In this document: in pieces, positions 31,001 through 40,859 of the stretch
How positions within the stretch are numbered: position 1 is the first letter of the stretch
Layout of the letters: the number at the start of each line of letters is the position of its first letter
Origin: Prorocentrum cordatum
Taxonomy: Eukaryota > Sar > Dinophyceae > Prorocentrales > Prorocentraceae
Assembly: GCA_963575745.1 (NCBI GenBank)
Contig: CAUYUJ010009557.1
Coordinates: forward strand, 1 to 64,000
DNA length: 64,000 bases
Direction: 5' to 3'
Notes under the pieces: model-generated
Seen by the model: only the letters and a program-made list of their open reading frames with translations
The model's database searches: none
What the model was told of the DNA's origin: nothing
Translations under genes and position numbers: made by a program

Positions 31001-31009
31001 CGTATGCAA

Positions 31010-31865
31010 TTGGGCGATGCCAGGGGGGCATGCCAGGGGGACGCGCCGCGGAACGTCCCAAAGGATGCGTCAAGGGACGTGTCAAGGGACGTGCCTTGGG
31101 GACGCACCGCGGGACGTGCCAAGGGGAGGCGCTGCGGAAAGTGCCAATTGACGTGCCACGGGGCGTGACAGGAGACACGCCGCGCGACGTACCAAGGGGA
31201 CTCGCCATGAGACCCGACACGGAACGTGCCAGGGAACGTGCTAGGGAACGCGTCAAGGAACGTGCTAGGGAACGCGTCAGGGAACGTGCCACGGGACGTC
31301 CCTGACCCAAGGCCAGGATCCCTTGTAAATTACGCTGCGTCCGCACTTCCAGGGCCACGATCCATCGTAAATTACGCAGGGTCCGCACTCCCAGGGCCAC
31401 GATCCCATGTAAATTAGGCTGCGTCCGCTCTCCCTGAGCCACGAGCCCTTGTAAACTACGCTGCGTCCGCGCTCCCTGGGCCGCGCTCCCTCGTTAATTA
31501 CGCAGCGTCTGCGCTCCCAAGGCCACGATCCTTTGTGAATTACATAGTGTCCGCGCCTCCAAGGCCACGATCCTTTGTAAATTACGCTGCGTCCGCTCTC
31601 CCAGGGCCGCGCTCCCTCGTGAATTACGCTGCGTCCGCACTCCCAGAGGCAGGATCTTTAAGCAATTACGCTGTGTCCGACTCCCCAGGGCCATGATCCC
31701 TTGCACATTACAATGTGTCCGCGCTCCCAGGGCCACGATCCCTCTTACATTACGCTGCGTCCGCTCTCCCTGGACCACGATCCCTGGTACATTACGCTGC
31801 GTCCGCTCTCCCTGGGGCACGATCCATTGTAAACTACGCTGCGTCCGCGCTCCCAGGGCTGCGCT
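31010..31865. repeat. Composite satellite block 2: 22-bp-like and 43-bp units
   Basis: Same two repeat families, in the same order, as 13970-14600: GGGACGCGCCGCGGAACGTC-type units to about 31310, then GGGCCACGATCCCTTGTAAA...TACGCTGCGTCCGC-type units to about 31865. The left flank (ATCGACCCACAAACCCGGAA, then AGGGATTGAGAA at 30742) matches that of block 1 (ATCGACCCACGAACCCGGAA, then AGGAATCTAGAA at 13681). Confidence 0.85.
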
Positions 31866-32385
31866 CAGGGTGGCTGTCACGTAAAAGCACGTGGTCCTAG
31901 CTCGGGACAACCATGTTAGATACCCCCCCTTCTGGGCGGGCTGAACAACAAAAAAACACATGGTCTCAACTCGGGGCAACCATGTTAGATACCCCCCCTG
32001 GGCGAGCTGGACACTTAAAAACACGTGCTCCCAGCTCGGGACAAGTGCACAGGCGCCAGAGGCATGTTAGATACCCCCTTCGCGCGCACATTTTTGCGCG
32101 CGACGACCTCATGTTAGATATCCCCTTGGATGCACCTTCCTCGAGCGGGCACTCACGGAATGCACTTCTGGGACTTCTGGGACCAGTAAGTGCCTCGCAC
32201 CCTGTGATTCATTATCCTTCGGGATTTCAAATACAAGCGTTTCGCCTGTGACATGAATCCGCTGGCCCTCTTCGACGTCGTTATTATTTACAGGAAAAGA
32301 ATCCGCCGGCCCTCTTCGCACTTGGCATCGGGACAATGTCCCATACTAAAAAGAGAATCCTGGGCCCCAGCCCTCTCGGATGAAA
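31866..32385. repeat. 64-bp satellite remnant and shared right flank of block 2
   Basis: Four diverged CATGTTAGATACCCC units lie at about 31911, 31980, 32063 and 32112. They are followed by CGCACCCTGTGATTCATTAT, CGGGATTTCAAATACAAGCG, CGCCGGCCCTCTTCG and AGAGAATCCTGGGCCCCAG, which match the right flank of block 1 at 15230-15480. Confidence 0.75.
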
Positions 32386-32784
32386 TCACGACTCCGGAGT
32401 TCTGGTGAGGATGGAGGTTCCATAGGGATCGAGGATGGAGGAGCCGTCGTCGCTGCCGCCGTCGCTAGGGCCAAGGAGGTCGAGGATGGGGTTTGAGGCA
32501 TTTTACGATGCAACTGGGCCTCACGCGCCACAGCTGGACTCGCTCCAGGAGTCCAGAGGGTTCGTCGTCGTCGTCGTCCCCGTCGTTGCCAGATGTGAAC
32601 TTTCACACATTACTTATCCACCGCCAGGAGAACTAATCTCCAAGTAATTACCACAAGGGGCGTTGGATAGTTATTGATATATTCGAGCCCAGCGAATATA
32701 TGGTCGCGGGCTCGGGGTCCTCGGGCACCCCCACCCCAGATGGGATGGGTCCCAGGGTCCTCGGCCCCCCTCCCCCAGATGGGA

Positions 32785-32825
32785 TGGGGGGGGAGGGGGA
32801 GGAGGAGGAGGAGGAGGAGGAGGAG

Positions 32826-32860
<35 letters not shown>

Positions 32861-32878
32861 GGACGACGACGAAGGCAA

Positions 32879-32924
<46 letters not shown>

Positions 32925-32990
32925 ACCGACGACGACGACGACAAACACGACGACGACGACAACGACGATGACGTCGACGGCACCACCACC
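32785..32990. repeat. GGA then CGA microsatellite
   Basis: A GGA run (about 32793-32865) passes directly into a CGA run (about 32865-32960). It lies about 450 bp beyond the apparent 3' end of LINE element B. Confidence 0.95.
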
Positions 32991-33399
32991 GGCGGCGGCG
33001 ACGGCGTCGAGCACCGGAGCTGTCAACATGACGCCAATCCCAGCCACACGCCGCACCCACACCGCACCCACAGGGGCGGCGGCGGAGCTCTGCAGGTGCA
33101 CGAGTCTGGCTGCTCAAACGCGGGGCATTCGCAGGACAGCTCAAGCGCCTAGAGTGCGCTAACGAATAGCGGTGCATTCGCACGGAGGGGGGGGGCCCGC
33201 GTGCCACGGCTAACCCAGCTCGGAGATATCCCTGGGGCCAGGCCACGCGTAGGCCTCGACAAAACTACAAAACGACCAACACACTGGAGAGGCCCCAGGA
33301 TCACCCAGGGAGGAACAAAGGCACGGGAACGCAGTACCGAAACTCAAAAGGCAAAAAGTTGGGCCCAGGAGAGGGGGGGACCGTAAAATCGGGGCTGAG

Positions 33400-36300
33400 G
33401 CTACCCCAACAGCTTTGTCACCGTCGGGCTCCTCCTTCCCTCCTGTTGACGGGGCCATTAATGAGACGGAAGATCGCATCATCAAGGGAGGTGGAGGAGG
33501 TGAGGCGAGGACGAGAGGAGGAGGAGGTCCCGCCTCGTGCGGGAACATCTGCTGGTGGCTGGCTGACTCGTGCAGCTGGACGCGGTGGCGCCGCTCTGAT
33601 AGCGGCGCCTCGAACTGGAAGCCTCTCAGAACGCCTCTGGTCACTCACTAGCCGAGATGCTCCATTCCGTCCAGGGCCAACTGCATCAGCCTCTCTTGGT
33701 GGGACCTCGGAGGCGTCCCTCTCTTGATGCTCGCCCCGATCTGGACGAGGCCTGCGAGTACTTCTGCTTGGATCCCTGACCCGCTGGCCTCCAGGAAGAT
33801 CTTCATCGTCGCCCGATCGTGCGTGAAGCCTATCTTGCAGTACCTGCAGTGAGAGTCCAGCGTCTCGTTGGTCATGGACGGGTCGGCCTTCACTGTGTCC
33901 AGGTACGTCTTGATCCTCGCTGCCGTCTGTGCACCCACTCGATCTCCTTGCTGCTGCAATGCCCCGACTAATGTGAGCCATAAGTGAGGATGTGGTACAC
34001 CGAGCTTGTCGAGCTCCACGACCCTCACTCCATTCTGAATCTCTTGGCGATGCTGCAGTCGGAGGCGCTGCGCCTCCTGCACAAAGTACCTGCCCGTCAG
34101 CCGCATCGCCTGGCACACTTCGTGGTCCGCCTGCAGGTGCGCGATGTTGAAGACTACCGACTCCAGCGCCGCCAGCCCTTGTCGCGTGTGCAGCATCGAC
34201 CTGACCAGTACTGGCATGATCGCCTGCACCAGCTCGATCGGCATGGGCTCGTCCCCGAGGCGGAGGACGTCTCCGCGGTTGAGGCCGTAGCTGTTGTCGA
34301 CCGCGTCGAAGAGCTGCGCCAGCATCTGGTTCATGGTGCTGCCCTGGCGCTGGTGCTGCGGGGGCCGCTGCTGCTGGCGCTGGTGCTGCTGCTGCTGCGG
34401 AGGTGGCGGCAGCGCGCCTCCCGCCGCCGCGTGCGCCACCGCGGCTGGGGCAGGCAGGCCGGCCCCCACCGTCAGCCCCGCGGTCGCGACCGCGGGCGGG
34501 GGCGCCGCTGCGGGCCCGCGCCTCGGTTGGCCCCCTGCGGAGGCGGGCTCCCTGCTGGGCCTCGGGCCACCTCTCCGCGCAGCGCCCGCTCCTCGCTCCC
34601 CGCTGCGAGAGCGCAAGGCGGCGGCCCTGTCGGCCCCTCCGACGCTGAGGGCGCGAGAAGCCAGATCCATCAGGCGGTGTCTCGTAGTAAATTAAATCAG
34701 GTGCTGGTGGTGCATGTACTTCCCGAATATGTATCTGTAACTCTGCAAGGCTATCAAAGGTCCCTGTCTTTCTTGTGCCAGGCGGCATGTTACAGACGAA
34801 GCATTCTGGGGTCGTATCGATATCCAGGCAGAAGGGGCAGTGAAGATCCGACGGGACGATGGGCTCTGGTGCATATGGGCTCCAATCCGTGATGCATCGG
34901 CGTTTTCTTAGAGACATGGCAACATGACGTTTGGCCGTGACCTCGCTCTTGAACGTGGACATGCAATAGGGGCACTGGTTGGTGACAACTAGCAGATGTG
35001 CAGGGACTCGCAATTTATGTGAGGGATGATGCACTTGATGCGCCCGCAGAGCCCCCTTGCTGTAGAACACCTGCCCACAGACCACCTCTGGATCTTCCCC
35101 TGGGAGTTCACAAACGTGCACCTCTGGAGGGCCTTGCTCGGGGTCTTCTGTGTGATTGTTACCTCGGGGGCCTCGAACCTCTGGAACTTTTCTGAGCTTC
35201 TCTGGATTGAACCTGCAGAAGAGCCTACCCGCGACGTCCCTCGTGAAGATGTCCCGAACCGTGTACTCAGCCAGGAACTCTGGGCCCCCCTCGAGGTACT
35301 GCAAGGCCTGAAGGTCCTTCTGAAGCAACTGGGCCCACGGGTTCGCGGACGGGCTCACCGTCCCGTCCTCCAGGAAGGTGTCCACCTCCTCCAAGCCTTC
35401 CAGGGTCCCGAAGAGCGCTACCAGGGGCTGTCTGCTGTCCTGTGGAAACTCGACGAACCGTTGCCACTGGCGAAGCCTTCGGACTAGCAGTTCAGCTCGG
35501 GCGTTGGTGATGCGCATTTTTGTCAGCAGCGTGCTCTCTGACAGGGAGCGGTACTTCAGTCGAGCCCCGTCTGGCGCGCCTTCTATAATCTCGGGCTTGC
35601 GATCGCGCAATACTGCTCTCGCGAGGCCCAGGACGACGGCATCCAGTCGGCGGCAGTCCTGCTTGCTGAGAAGGTAGGTCTCCAACCCTGAGTATGCAGC
35701 CGACAGGATGATGCCTTTAAACGCCATCCTCTTCAATCGAATAGAGTGCGTCACCTCCCAGAACCTGCCCATCCTCCTCCATGCTGACCTCGTCGCCTCC
35801 ACCCTCCGCCTGACTTCTGCTGCACTCCCGCCCGTAAGCTGTTCCATCCCTCCCAGATATAGGCTCTCTGCGGCCACCACCCCTGGCACTGCAATACTTT
35901 TTGCAAGTAATACTCGGGTAGCCGTGTATGCCCCAGGGCCCGTCATAACTGGCATGCACACCTCTTTGTCGGGGTTCTGTGAGAATCCCCCTCCCTGCTC
36001 TAGCTTTCTGTCCAGGATCAGGTTAGACGCCAGGAGTTTTTGCCTTGCTTCAACAGGGTTTGGGGCACACAAGGGCACTGTCTGATGTATGTCATCTGCG
36101 TAGTCTCTGACTGAGACGTCGTGCATCACATTTGTCAACGCGCACGTCATGATGTTGGCGGCCCTGCAGAGAGGCACAGGTTGGGACCGACGCGTCACTT
36201 GGAACAAATCTGGCTGCTCAAGTAGCTCGTCCCTCCAGGCCTCCACAGGGCGAAGAAAGCTGCGCACGAAAAGCTCGCAAGCGTTCCCGTCCCCCATCCC

Positions 36301-39300
36301 AGATCCATGCGTCGGTTGATAGTACCCCACTTCCTCCCCCGCCCTGATCTCCATCACCGCCTCCTCATGCCGTTGATGAAAAAAGGCACGATCTTGCGGG
36401 TGCGGGATGACCTCTAAGACCGTGCGGGCCAGCTCCTCGTGCGAGGTCGAGGGGAACGCATTCGACATATCCTTTTTGACGAGTATGTGTGATATTCCCA
36501 GTTTCTTAAGCCTCCAGCTGTGTATTTTTGCAACCAACTGTGCGTTTTGTCGTGCTCGATGTGGTGCATATCCATGTGCGTGCGGGGGCAGGGGAGGATG
36601 ATCACTGCGAAGGTAGAGGCCCCGATACCAAGCTTTCCCCATTGGACAATAACAATGAATAAGACGCATGGCCTTCGTGCCCCGCTTGAGGTTCCCCTTG
36701 GAGAGCTGAAAGGTCCTACTCCAGTGCCAGCACGACGGTGTCCTAGACTTCGCCCTAAATTGTCTGAATAGCCTCCGAAGTCGCTCCGCGAAATTCGGGC
36801 AGTGTGCGTGCATGCGAGACTCCACCTTTCCCAATTGTGCCTCCGTCATGTGCTGTGTGAAGGGCCACTCTCCCGTGATCTGCTTCGTGACATGCTGTGC
36901 AAGCCAGTGCCACAGTTCAGCTGGCAACGAATGTCTCGGAGCATATCGCCGCCTCGCTGCACGGCGTAGCTGCCCTAGCGTGCGAAACCAGTCGTCCCAG
37001 GCGAGCGAGGCTGCGGCTCCGCCTAGGTCATCAGGGCCATCCTCCTGCAGGCGCTGGAGTTCGGGCCTGGCTGGGTCCGACGGCGACTGCAGCACCTTGG
37101 CCGAGAAGCCCCCGTCCTTGGCAGAGGCCTTCATTGTCTCCTCCCACTCCTGCAAGCTCGGGCGGTACGAGTCTGGAACATTGCACGCCCGCTGTCGTGG
37201 TCCCCTGCATCTCGCTCCAATCTGATAGACCACCTTCCACAGGTTGCTGGTGTCATTCGAGCGTCGATGTAATTCTGCTTCTTCCAGTAATCTGTCCACA
37301 TGCAGCGTGTCCAGGCGTCGTCGCTCCCGCTTGATAATTCGATCCAACGCCCGAAGTCCCACACGAACTTCCTCTGCGACACGTGTGGCGCTTGCCATAG
37401 GAGTCTCCAGCAAAACGGGCTGGCCGCCGCCTCCACGCGGTGTCCCTCGGAGTGCGAGGGCCACTAACGGCGCACCGCCGGGCAGTCCCCACTCGCACCC
37501 CGAGGGCCTCTGGGAGGGGGACAGCTGCCCTGCGACGAGAGAACCTGGCGCGCCAGGCGCGTCAGTATGATCTCCAGCAGGATGTCCAGGGTGTGGGTCA
37601 TCAGGTCGGTCATGTCGTCCTCCACCAGTATTACTTGCCATGGGAGCATCCGGCATAGCGGGCTGGCCGCCGCCTCCACTCGGTGTTCCTCGGAGCGAAT
37701 CCTCCAACCCCGAGGGCCTCTGGGAGGGGGTCGGCTGCCCTGCGACGACAGAACCTGGCGCGCCAGGCGCGCCAGGATTTTCCCCAGCAGGTAGCCCATG
37801 TTGAGGAAAGTCAGGTAGATCGTGTCGACCTCCAGCGGCCTCCTCTGGATCTGTTGGCCCCTCAGCGTTTCCCCGCACTCGAGTAAAACGTCTTCCAATC
37901 AGGGATGGCTCTGGTAACTGTCCGAGAGCGGGAACACCAAATCCCAGTTGAGAGGACTGCCACTCCAGATCCTCGGAGTTGTTCTTCCAGAATGCGTCTG
38001 CAGGTCGCAGTGGGTCCAGAACAGCAGCAGCAGGTCTTGCGTCTCCCTGAGGGGCGAGTGACCCGAGAAATTGAACTGGTAGCCTCGAAGTATCAGAGAC
38101 CGATCTGGGCGGGCCCCTCCGTCGCATGTCTGCCAATAGTGTCCCAAGCTGTCCTAGAAGTTGTTGGTCTTGGGGGTTCAGCCTCAACTGCCGTCGGAGT
38201 TCCAGGAGTTCGCGTCGGCGTTCACGGTATTCTCTGGAGGGGCACCCTCGCTGGTTCGTCTGCTGTAGCTCTGGTAAGGCTGCAGCGCGTAAATCCGCCA
38301 CGAGTGCGTCCCAGGCCAGGCTGGGGTCCACCTTGTCGGTATCTCTTTGCCACTCCTGCTGCTTGGACGCGGAAAGTCTCTCAACCTCCATAAGTATCTC
38401 AGCTCCACTGCCATCGTGCTGTAGCATCTTCCATATCTGGCCACGATCCCATCTGGGCTCCCTCTGAGTAGGCGTCGGCGCCGTAAGAGTATACTGAGCT
38501 GCCCAGAGGAGTGGCGCATGATCCCGTGGCTTGACATCTGGTATTATTTGCAGCTCTCTCTGGGCCCGCCTGAGTATCTTGCACTTCTGTGTGAGCTGGA
38601 TGGCATCAACTGGCACCAACAGGTGGTCGGGGTTGCTGGTCGAATCCACTCCGTAATATGTCGGACCCGTCGGGAAGAACGAATCCGCGACTGCCATCCT
38701 CTCCATGCGCAGGATGCGCCAAATGCTCTCTGAAACTTCACTCTCAAGGCCAGTGGCGAAGCGGCCTACGTGGCAATCATCATGGGTCGGGGTCGGCAAT
38801 CCTTGTCCAACCTTCCGAGTCCCAAATTGACAATTAGAATCCAAACCAACCACCACAAGAGACCTTTGCTTACTCTCCTGAATCATCTTGTGCACCCAAT
38901 CCGTAACTCTCTTGCATGTGGATCTCCATGCTTCAACTGGCATATTGCTGGGCGGTGGGTAATACGCCGTGATCAAAGTCAGATCGAACCGTCCACTCTT
39001 GATACGCAGCAGGCCTCCTCTTCCCGCGAGGTCCGTAGGGGCAGCCCTCACCTCGTGGATATGCGAGTCCCTGATGCTCCTCCTTCTTACAAAGATCGCA
39101 CACCCTGCACTTTTGTTGGTGTGTCTTCCCTTCTCCCATCCGTACGAGAACATCTTATGATGCGACAACTTCATCGTGCTGACTGGTGCTTTCAATCTCT
39201 GTCTGCACGTCGTCGCTGGACAAAGTATCACATCTGCAAACTTCAACGAGCAACTGATCTCTTCCGCTCTCCAGGCCTCCGCGATATGCAGAGGATTGTA

Positions 39301-39400
39301 CACCACCAGATTCAACAGATTGTTCCACATCCGAGACAAGAGAGAGTATGGAAAACGTGTGTTAGTAGAACGTAGAAGTGTGATTGGAAGAATGGAAAGA
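33400..39400 (-). mobile_element. LINE (non-LTR) retrotransposon, element B, nearly intact
   Basis: A minus-strand element with one uninterrupted ORF2 (endonuclease, linker with a duplicated block, reverse transcriptase, zinc fingers) and an overlapping ORF3 in the +1 frame. The 5' end is near 39.37 kb, where the endonuclease domain begins abruptly, so an ORF1 is missing and the copy is probably 5'-truncated. A 3' untranslated segment of about 250 bp after ORF3 contains GGCGGGACCTCCTCCTCC. This resembles GCGGGATCCCTCCTCACC in the 3' region of element C (57550-57575), so the 3' end is about 33.4 kb. An intact frame of this length points to recent activity or recent insertion. Confidence 0.88.
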
Positions 39401-39495
39401 GCCCCCCCCCAGGCTCGTGTAGCGGCAGGGAGGAAAAGTCCAGGTACCGTACGGAGCCCGTGGTGTCTCTGGCCTTGGGCGCAGGGGCTACCCAC
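33418..39495 (-). CDS. Element B ORF2: endonuclease-reverse transcriptase-zinc finger protein
   Basis: A 2025-codon open frame; believable protein runs from about residue 45 (39.37 kb) to about residue 1600 (34.7 kb), and the rest is the open shadow of ORF3. Endonuclease: LVVYNPLHIAEAWRAEE, SYGWEKGRHTNKSAGCAIFV, LTLITAYYPPPSNM, VVVGLDSN, GPTYYGVDSTSNPDHLLVPV and RDHAPLL. A Pro/Gly-rich linker carries two tandem copies of a block (GGRHDLPDFPQHGLPAGENP and GGRHDRPDDPHPGHPAGDHT). Reverse transcriptase: motif A LVKKDMSNAFPSTSHEEL (about 36470), motif B HGSGMGDGNACELF, motif C VRDYADDIHQTV (about 36100). C-terminal fingers: CELPGED...C...H-H, CPYCMSTFKSEVTAKRHV and CPFCLD...C--C (about 34800-35110). 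Priming and reverse transcription of its own RNA is the family role. Confidence 0.85.
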   Translation of the reverse strand: MGSPCAQGQRHHGLRTVPGLFLPAATRAWGGALSILPITLLRSTNTRFPYSLLSRMWNNLLNLVVYNPLHIAEAWRAEEISCSLKFADVILCPATTCRQRLKAPVSTMKLSHHKMFSYGWEKGRHTNKSAGCAIFVRRRSIRDSHIHEVRAAPTDLAGRGGLLRIKSGRFDLTLITAYYPPPSNMPVEAWRSTCKRVTDWVHKMIQESKQRSLVVVGLDSNCQFGTRKVGQGLPTPTHDDCHVGRFATGLESEVSESIWRILRMERMAVADSFFPTGPTYYGVDSTSNPDHLLVPVDAIQLTQKCKILRRAQRELQIIPDVKPRDHAPLLWAAQYTLTAPTPTQREPRWDRGQIWKMLQHDGSGAEILMEVERLSASKQQEWQRDTDKVDPSLAWDALVADLRAAALPELQQTNQRGCPSREYRERRRELLELRRQLRLNPQDQQLLGQLGTLLADMRRRGPPRSVSDTSRLPVQFLGSLAPQGDARPAAAVLDPLRPADAFWKNNSEDLEWQSSQLGFGVPALGQLPEPSLIGRRFTRVRGNAEGPTDPEEAAGGRHDLPDFPQHGLPAGENPGAPGAPGSVVAGQPTPSQRPSGLEDSLRGTPSGGGGQPAMPDAPMASNTGGGRHDRPDDPHPGHPAGDHTDAPGAPGSLVAGQLSPSQRPSGCEWGLPGGAPLVALALRGTPRGGGGQPVLLETPMASATRVAEEVRVGLRALDRIIKRERRRLDTLHVDRLLEEAELHRRSNDTSNLWKVVYQIGARCRGPRQRACNVPDSYRPSLQEWEETMKASAKDGGFSAKVLQSPSDPARPELQRLQEDGPDDLGGAAASLAWDDWFRTLGQLRRAARRRYAPRHSLPAELWHWLAQHVTKQITGEWPFTQHMTEAQLGKVESRMHAHCPNFAERLRRLFRQFRAKSRTPSCWHWSRTFQLSKGNLKRGTKAMRLIHCYCPMGKAWYRGLYLRSDHPPLPPHAHGYAPHRARQNAQLVAKIHSWRLKKLGISHILVKKDMSNAFPSTSHEELARTVLEVIPHPQDRAFFHQRHEEAVMEIRAGEEVGYYQPTHGSGMGDGNACELFVRSFLRPVEAWRDELLEQPDLFQVTRRSQPVPLCRAANIMTCALTNVMHDVSVRDYADDIHQTVPLCAPNPVEARQKLLASNLILDRKLEQGGGFSQNPDKEVCMPVMTGPGAYTATRVLLAKSIAVPGVVAAESLYLGGMEQLTGGSAAEVRRRVEATRSAWRRMGRFWEVTHSIRLKRMAFKGIILSAAYSGLETYLLSKQDCRRLDAVVLGLARAVLRDRKPEIIEGAPDGARLKYRSLSESTLLTKMRITNARAELLVRRLRQWQRFVEFPQDSRQPLVALFGTLEGLEEVDTFLEDGTVSPSANPWAQLLQKDLQALQYLEGGPEFLAEYTVRDIFTRDVAGRLFCRFNPEKLRKVPEVRGPRGNNHTEDPEQGPPEVHVCELPGEDPEVVCGQVFYSKGALRAHQVHHPSHKLRVPAHLLVVTNQCPYCMSTFKSEVTAKRHVAMSLRKRRCITDWSPYAPEPIVPSDLHCPFCLDIDTTPECFVCNMPPGTRKTGTFDSLAELQIHIREVHAPPAPDLIYYETPPDGSGFSRPQRRRGRQGRRLALSQRGARSGRCAERWPEAQQGARLRRGPTEARARSGAPARGRDRGADGGGRPACPSRGGARGGGRRAAATSAAAAAPAPAAAAPAAPAPGQHHEPDAGAALRRGRQQLRPQPRRRPPPRGRAHADRAGAGDHASTGQVDAAHATRAGGAGVGSLQHRAPAGGPRSVPGDAADGQVLCAGGAAPPTAASPRDSEWSEGRGARQARCTTSSLMAHISRGIAAARRSSGCTDGSEDQDVPGHSEGRPVHDQRDAGLSLQVLQDRLHARSGDDEDLPGGQRVRDPSRSTRRPRPDRGEHQERDASEVPPREADAVGPGRNGASRLVSDQRRSERLPVRGAAIRAAPPRPAARVSQPPADVPARGGTSSSSRPRLTSSTSLDDAIFRLINGPVNRREGGARR
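33648..34670 (-). CDS. Element B ORF3, downstream conserved protein of unknown function
   Basis: A 340-codon frame starting MDLASRALSVGGADRAAALR, overlapping the end of ORF2 in the +1 frame. Residues 1-110 are Arg/Ala/Pro/Gln-rich (PPPPQQQQHQRQQQRPPQHQ). Residues 110-340 look folded: MLAQLFDAVDNSYGLNRGDV, GLAALESVVFNIAHLQADHE, WLTLVGALQQQGDRVGAQTA, DSHCRYCKIGFTHDRATMKI and RGTPPRSHQERLMQLALDGM. Element C carries the same protein in decayed form, starting MALAPRALS. Element A ORF3 shares the C-terminal half. CRYC...H could be part of a metal site, but I cannot assign a fold. Translation could use re-initiation or a +1 frameshift. Confidence 0.7.
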   Translation of the reverse strand: MDLASRALSVGGADRAAALRSRSGERGAGAARRGGPRPSREPASAGGQPRRGPAAAPPPAVATAGLTVGAGLPAPAAVAHAAAGGALPPPPQQQQHQRQQQRPPQHQRQGSTMNQMLAQLFDAVDNSYGLNRGDVLRLGDEPMPIELVQAIMPVLVRSMLHTRQGLAALESVVFNIAHLQADHEVCQAMRLTGRYFVQEAQRLRLQHRQEIQNGVRVVELDKLGVPHPHLWLTLVGALQQQGDRVGAQTAARIKTYLDTVKADPSMTNETLDSHCRYCKIGFTHDRATMKIFLEASGSGIQAEVLAGLVQIGASIKRGTPPRSHQERLMQLALDGMEHLG

Positions 39496-39499
39496 AGGG

Positions 39500-40680
39500 G
39501 AGGGAGGAGGACCCTGGCGTCACCCCGCACACACCCACAGCAACACACCACACCCACACCACATCCACAGGGGGGGGTGGGGGGAGCCACCACGCCACGC
39601 CCACGCCCACAGGGGGGGGGGGGGGGGGGGGCATCGCGCGGGGGGGGTGGCCCGGTGGCATTAGCATTGGAGGGGGGGCCCAAACCCTCGATCATATATC
39701 CTTATGCACCGCCTCCAGGCGCCAGTCTGCCCAAACGCATCGAGGAGGGGCTCCCAGCGGCGGGGCCGACACCAGCTCCACGCACAGACTCCGCACCCAC
39801 TCCCCCCTCCCCCAAATCGATGAGGAGTCCCTCGCGGCGACCCCTTCGGGCACCCAGGCCCTCCACGGGAGCGCCCTGACCCAAGAAGCGCCGCAAGGGG
39901 GTCGAGAGCTTCAGCCGCGGCCGTTTTACTACCCCCGGGTGCCCTGCGGCGGCGGCGAGGGCGCTGGCGGCGGCGGCGTCTGTGGCGACGGCCGCGGCGC
40001 CGGCGCGGGGGGCGCAGCCGACGCCGGCGGGCGGCGGCGGAGGCGACGTCGGCGGCGGCGGCGCTGGCGGCGACGGCGGCGGCGGCGATGGCGGCGGCAG
40101 CCGCGCGCGATCCTGGGCTGGCCCAGGCGGCGCCGCCGCCGCCAGGGCCGCAGCCGCCTCGGCCTTGGCCGCCGCCTGGAAGCGATTGCCCCTCCCCCCC
40201 CCACGGGCCTCCGCGGGCCGAGAATCGAAACCATCGAGCGCGCCGACGTTTCAAACAGTCAGGTTGTGGTAGTGGCCATGGCCAGGGATCCAGGAGCATC
40301 CGGCGACTAGAAAACATGGAGCCGGCCCTCTCGTCGCTATTTTGAAGCCAGCGTTTCGGTTTTCTCGGGCCCCGGGCACATGGGAGAACGACCCAGGACG
40401 AGAAAGCTGGCTCTGGGGAAGGGCGTCGAAACATCTGGCTACTGCCGTCCGAAGTCTGGCTCTGACCTGCGGAGGAGGGCCACTTCAAAACAGCGACCCG
40501 CCCATCCTGGTCGCCCTCCCTCGGCGGCGAGTCCGATGGGGAAATGAAGGGGCGGGCCCTCCCAAAGGCTCGGAAATCCCCTGGCCCTCTGAACAGTTTT
40601 TTCAGCCCTGCCCGAAGGCACAGAACTCCTCTCAGAAGGCCGTAGCGCTTCTGAGAAGCCCCGCCGCCTTCTGAGGATCG
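39500..40680. other. GC-rich region without recognisable gene
   Basis: Contains a long G-run (about 39610-39630), CACACCC-type repeats, and GGC-rich sequence at about 39950-40100 encoding poly-Gly/Arg shadows. No domain seen. Confidence 0.4.
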
Positions 40681-40691
40681 GCTACACGCAG

Positions 40692-40854
40692 GAGTGACCC
40701 TGGGTAAGAGTGACCTTTGGTGCGCGACTTTGTGGGGGCCGCGGGGGGACCAAACGTCGGCCCGCAAGCAGCTGCTGCTGCCTCGTTTTTAGCCATCTCG
40801 GGACCCATCTGTGCCCGCACCAAAGGTCACTCCGGCGAAAGGTCACTCTTACGC
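40692..40854. mobile_element. Inverted-repeat element, GAGTGACCTTTGGTGCG ends
   Basis: GAGTGACCTTTGGTGCG at 40708-40724 is perfectly inverted at 40816-40832. Outside these lies a second nested pair (GTGACCCTGGGTAAGAGTGA and inverted GCGTAAGAGTGACCTTT at 40838-40854). The structure is that of a short foldback DNA transposon. Single copy here. Confidence 0.7.
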
Positions 40855-40859
40855 CTAGT

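Noticed and set aside
33418-34700. C-terminal 420 residues of the element B ORF2 frame as real protein
   Set aside because: Composition turns Arg/Ala/Gly-rich exactly where ORF3 begins in another frame, and elements A and C conserve the ORF3 frame instead.
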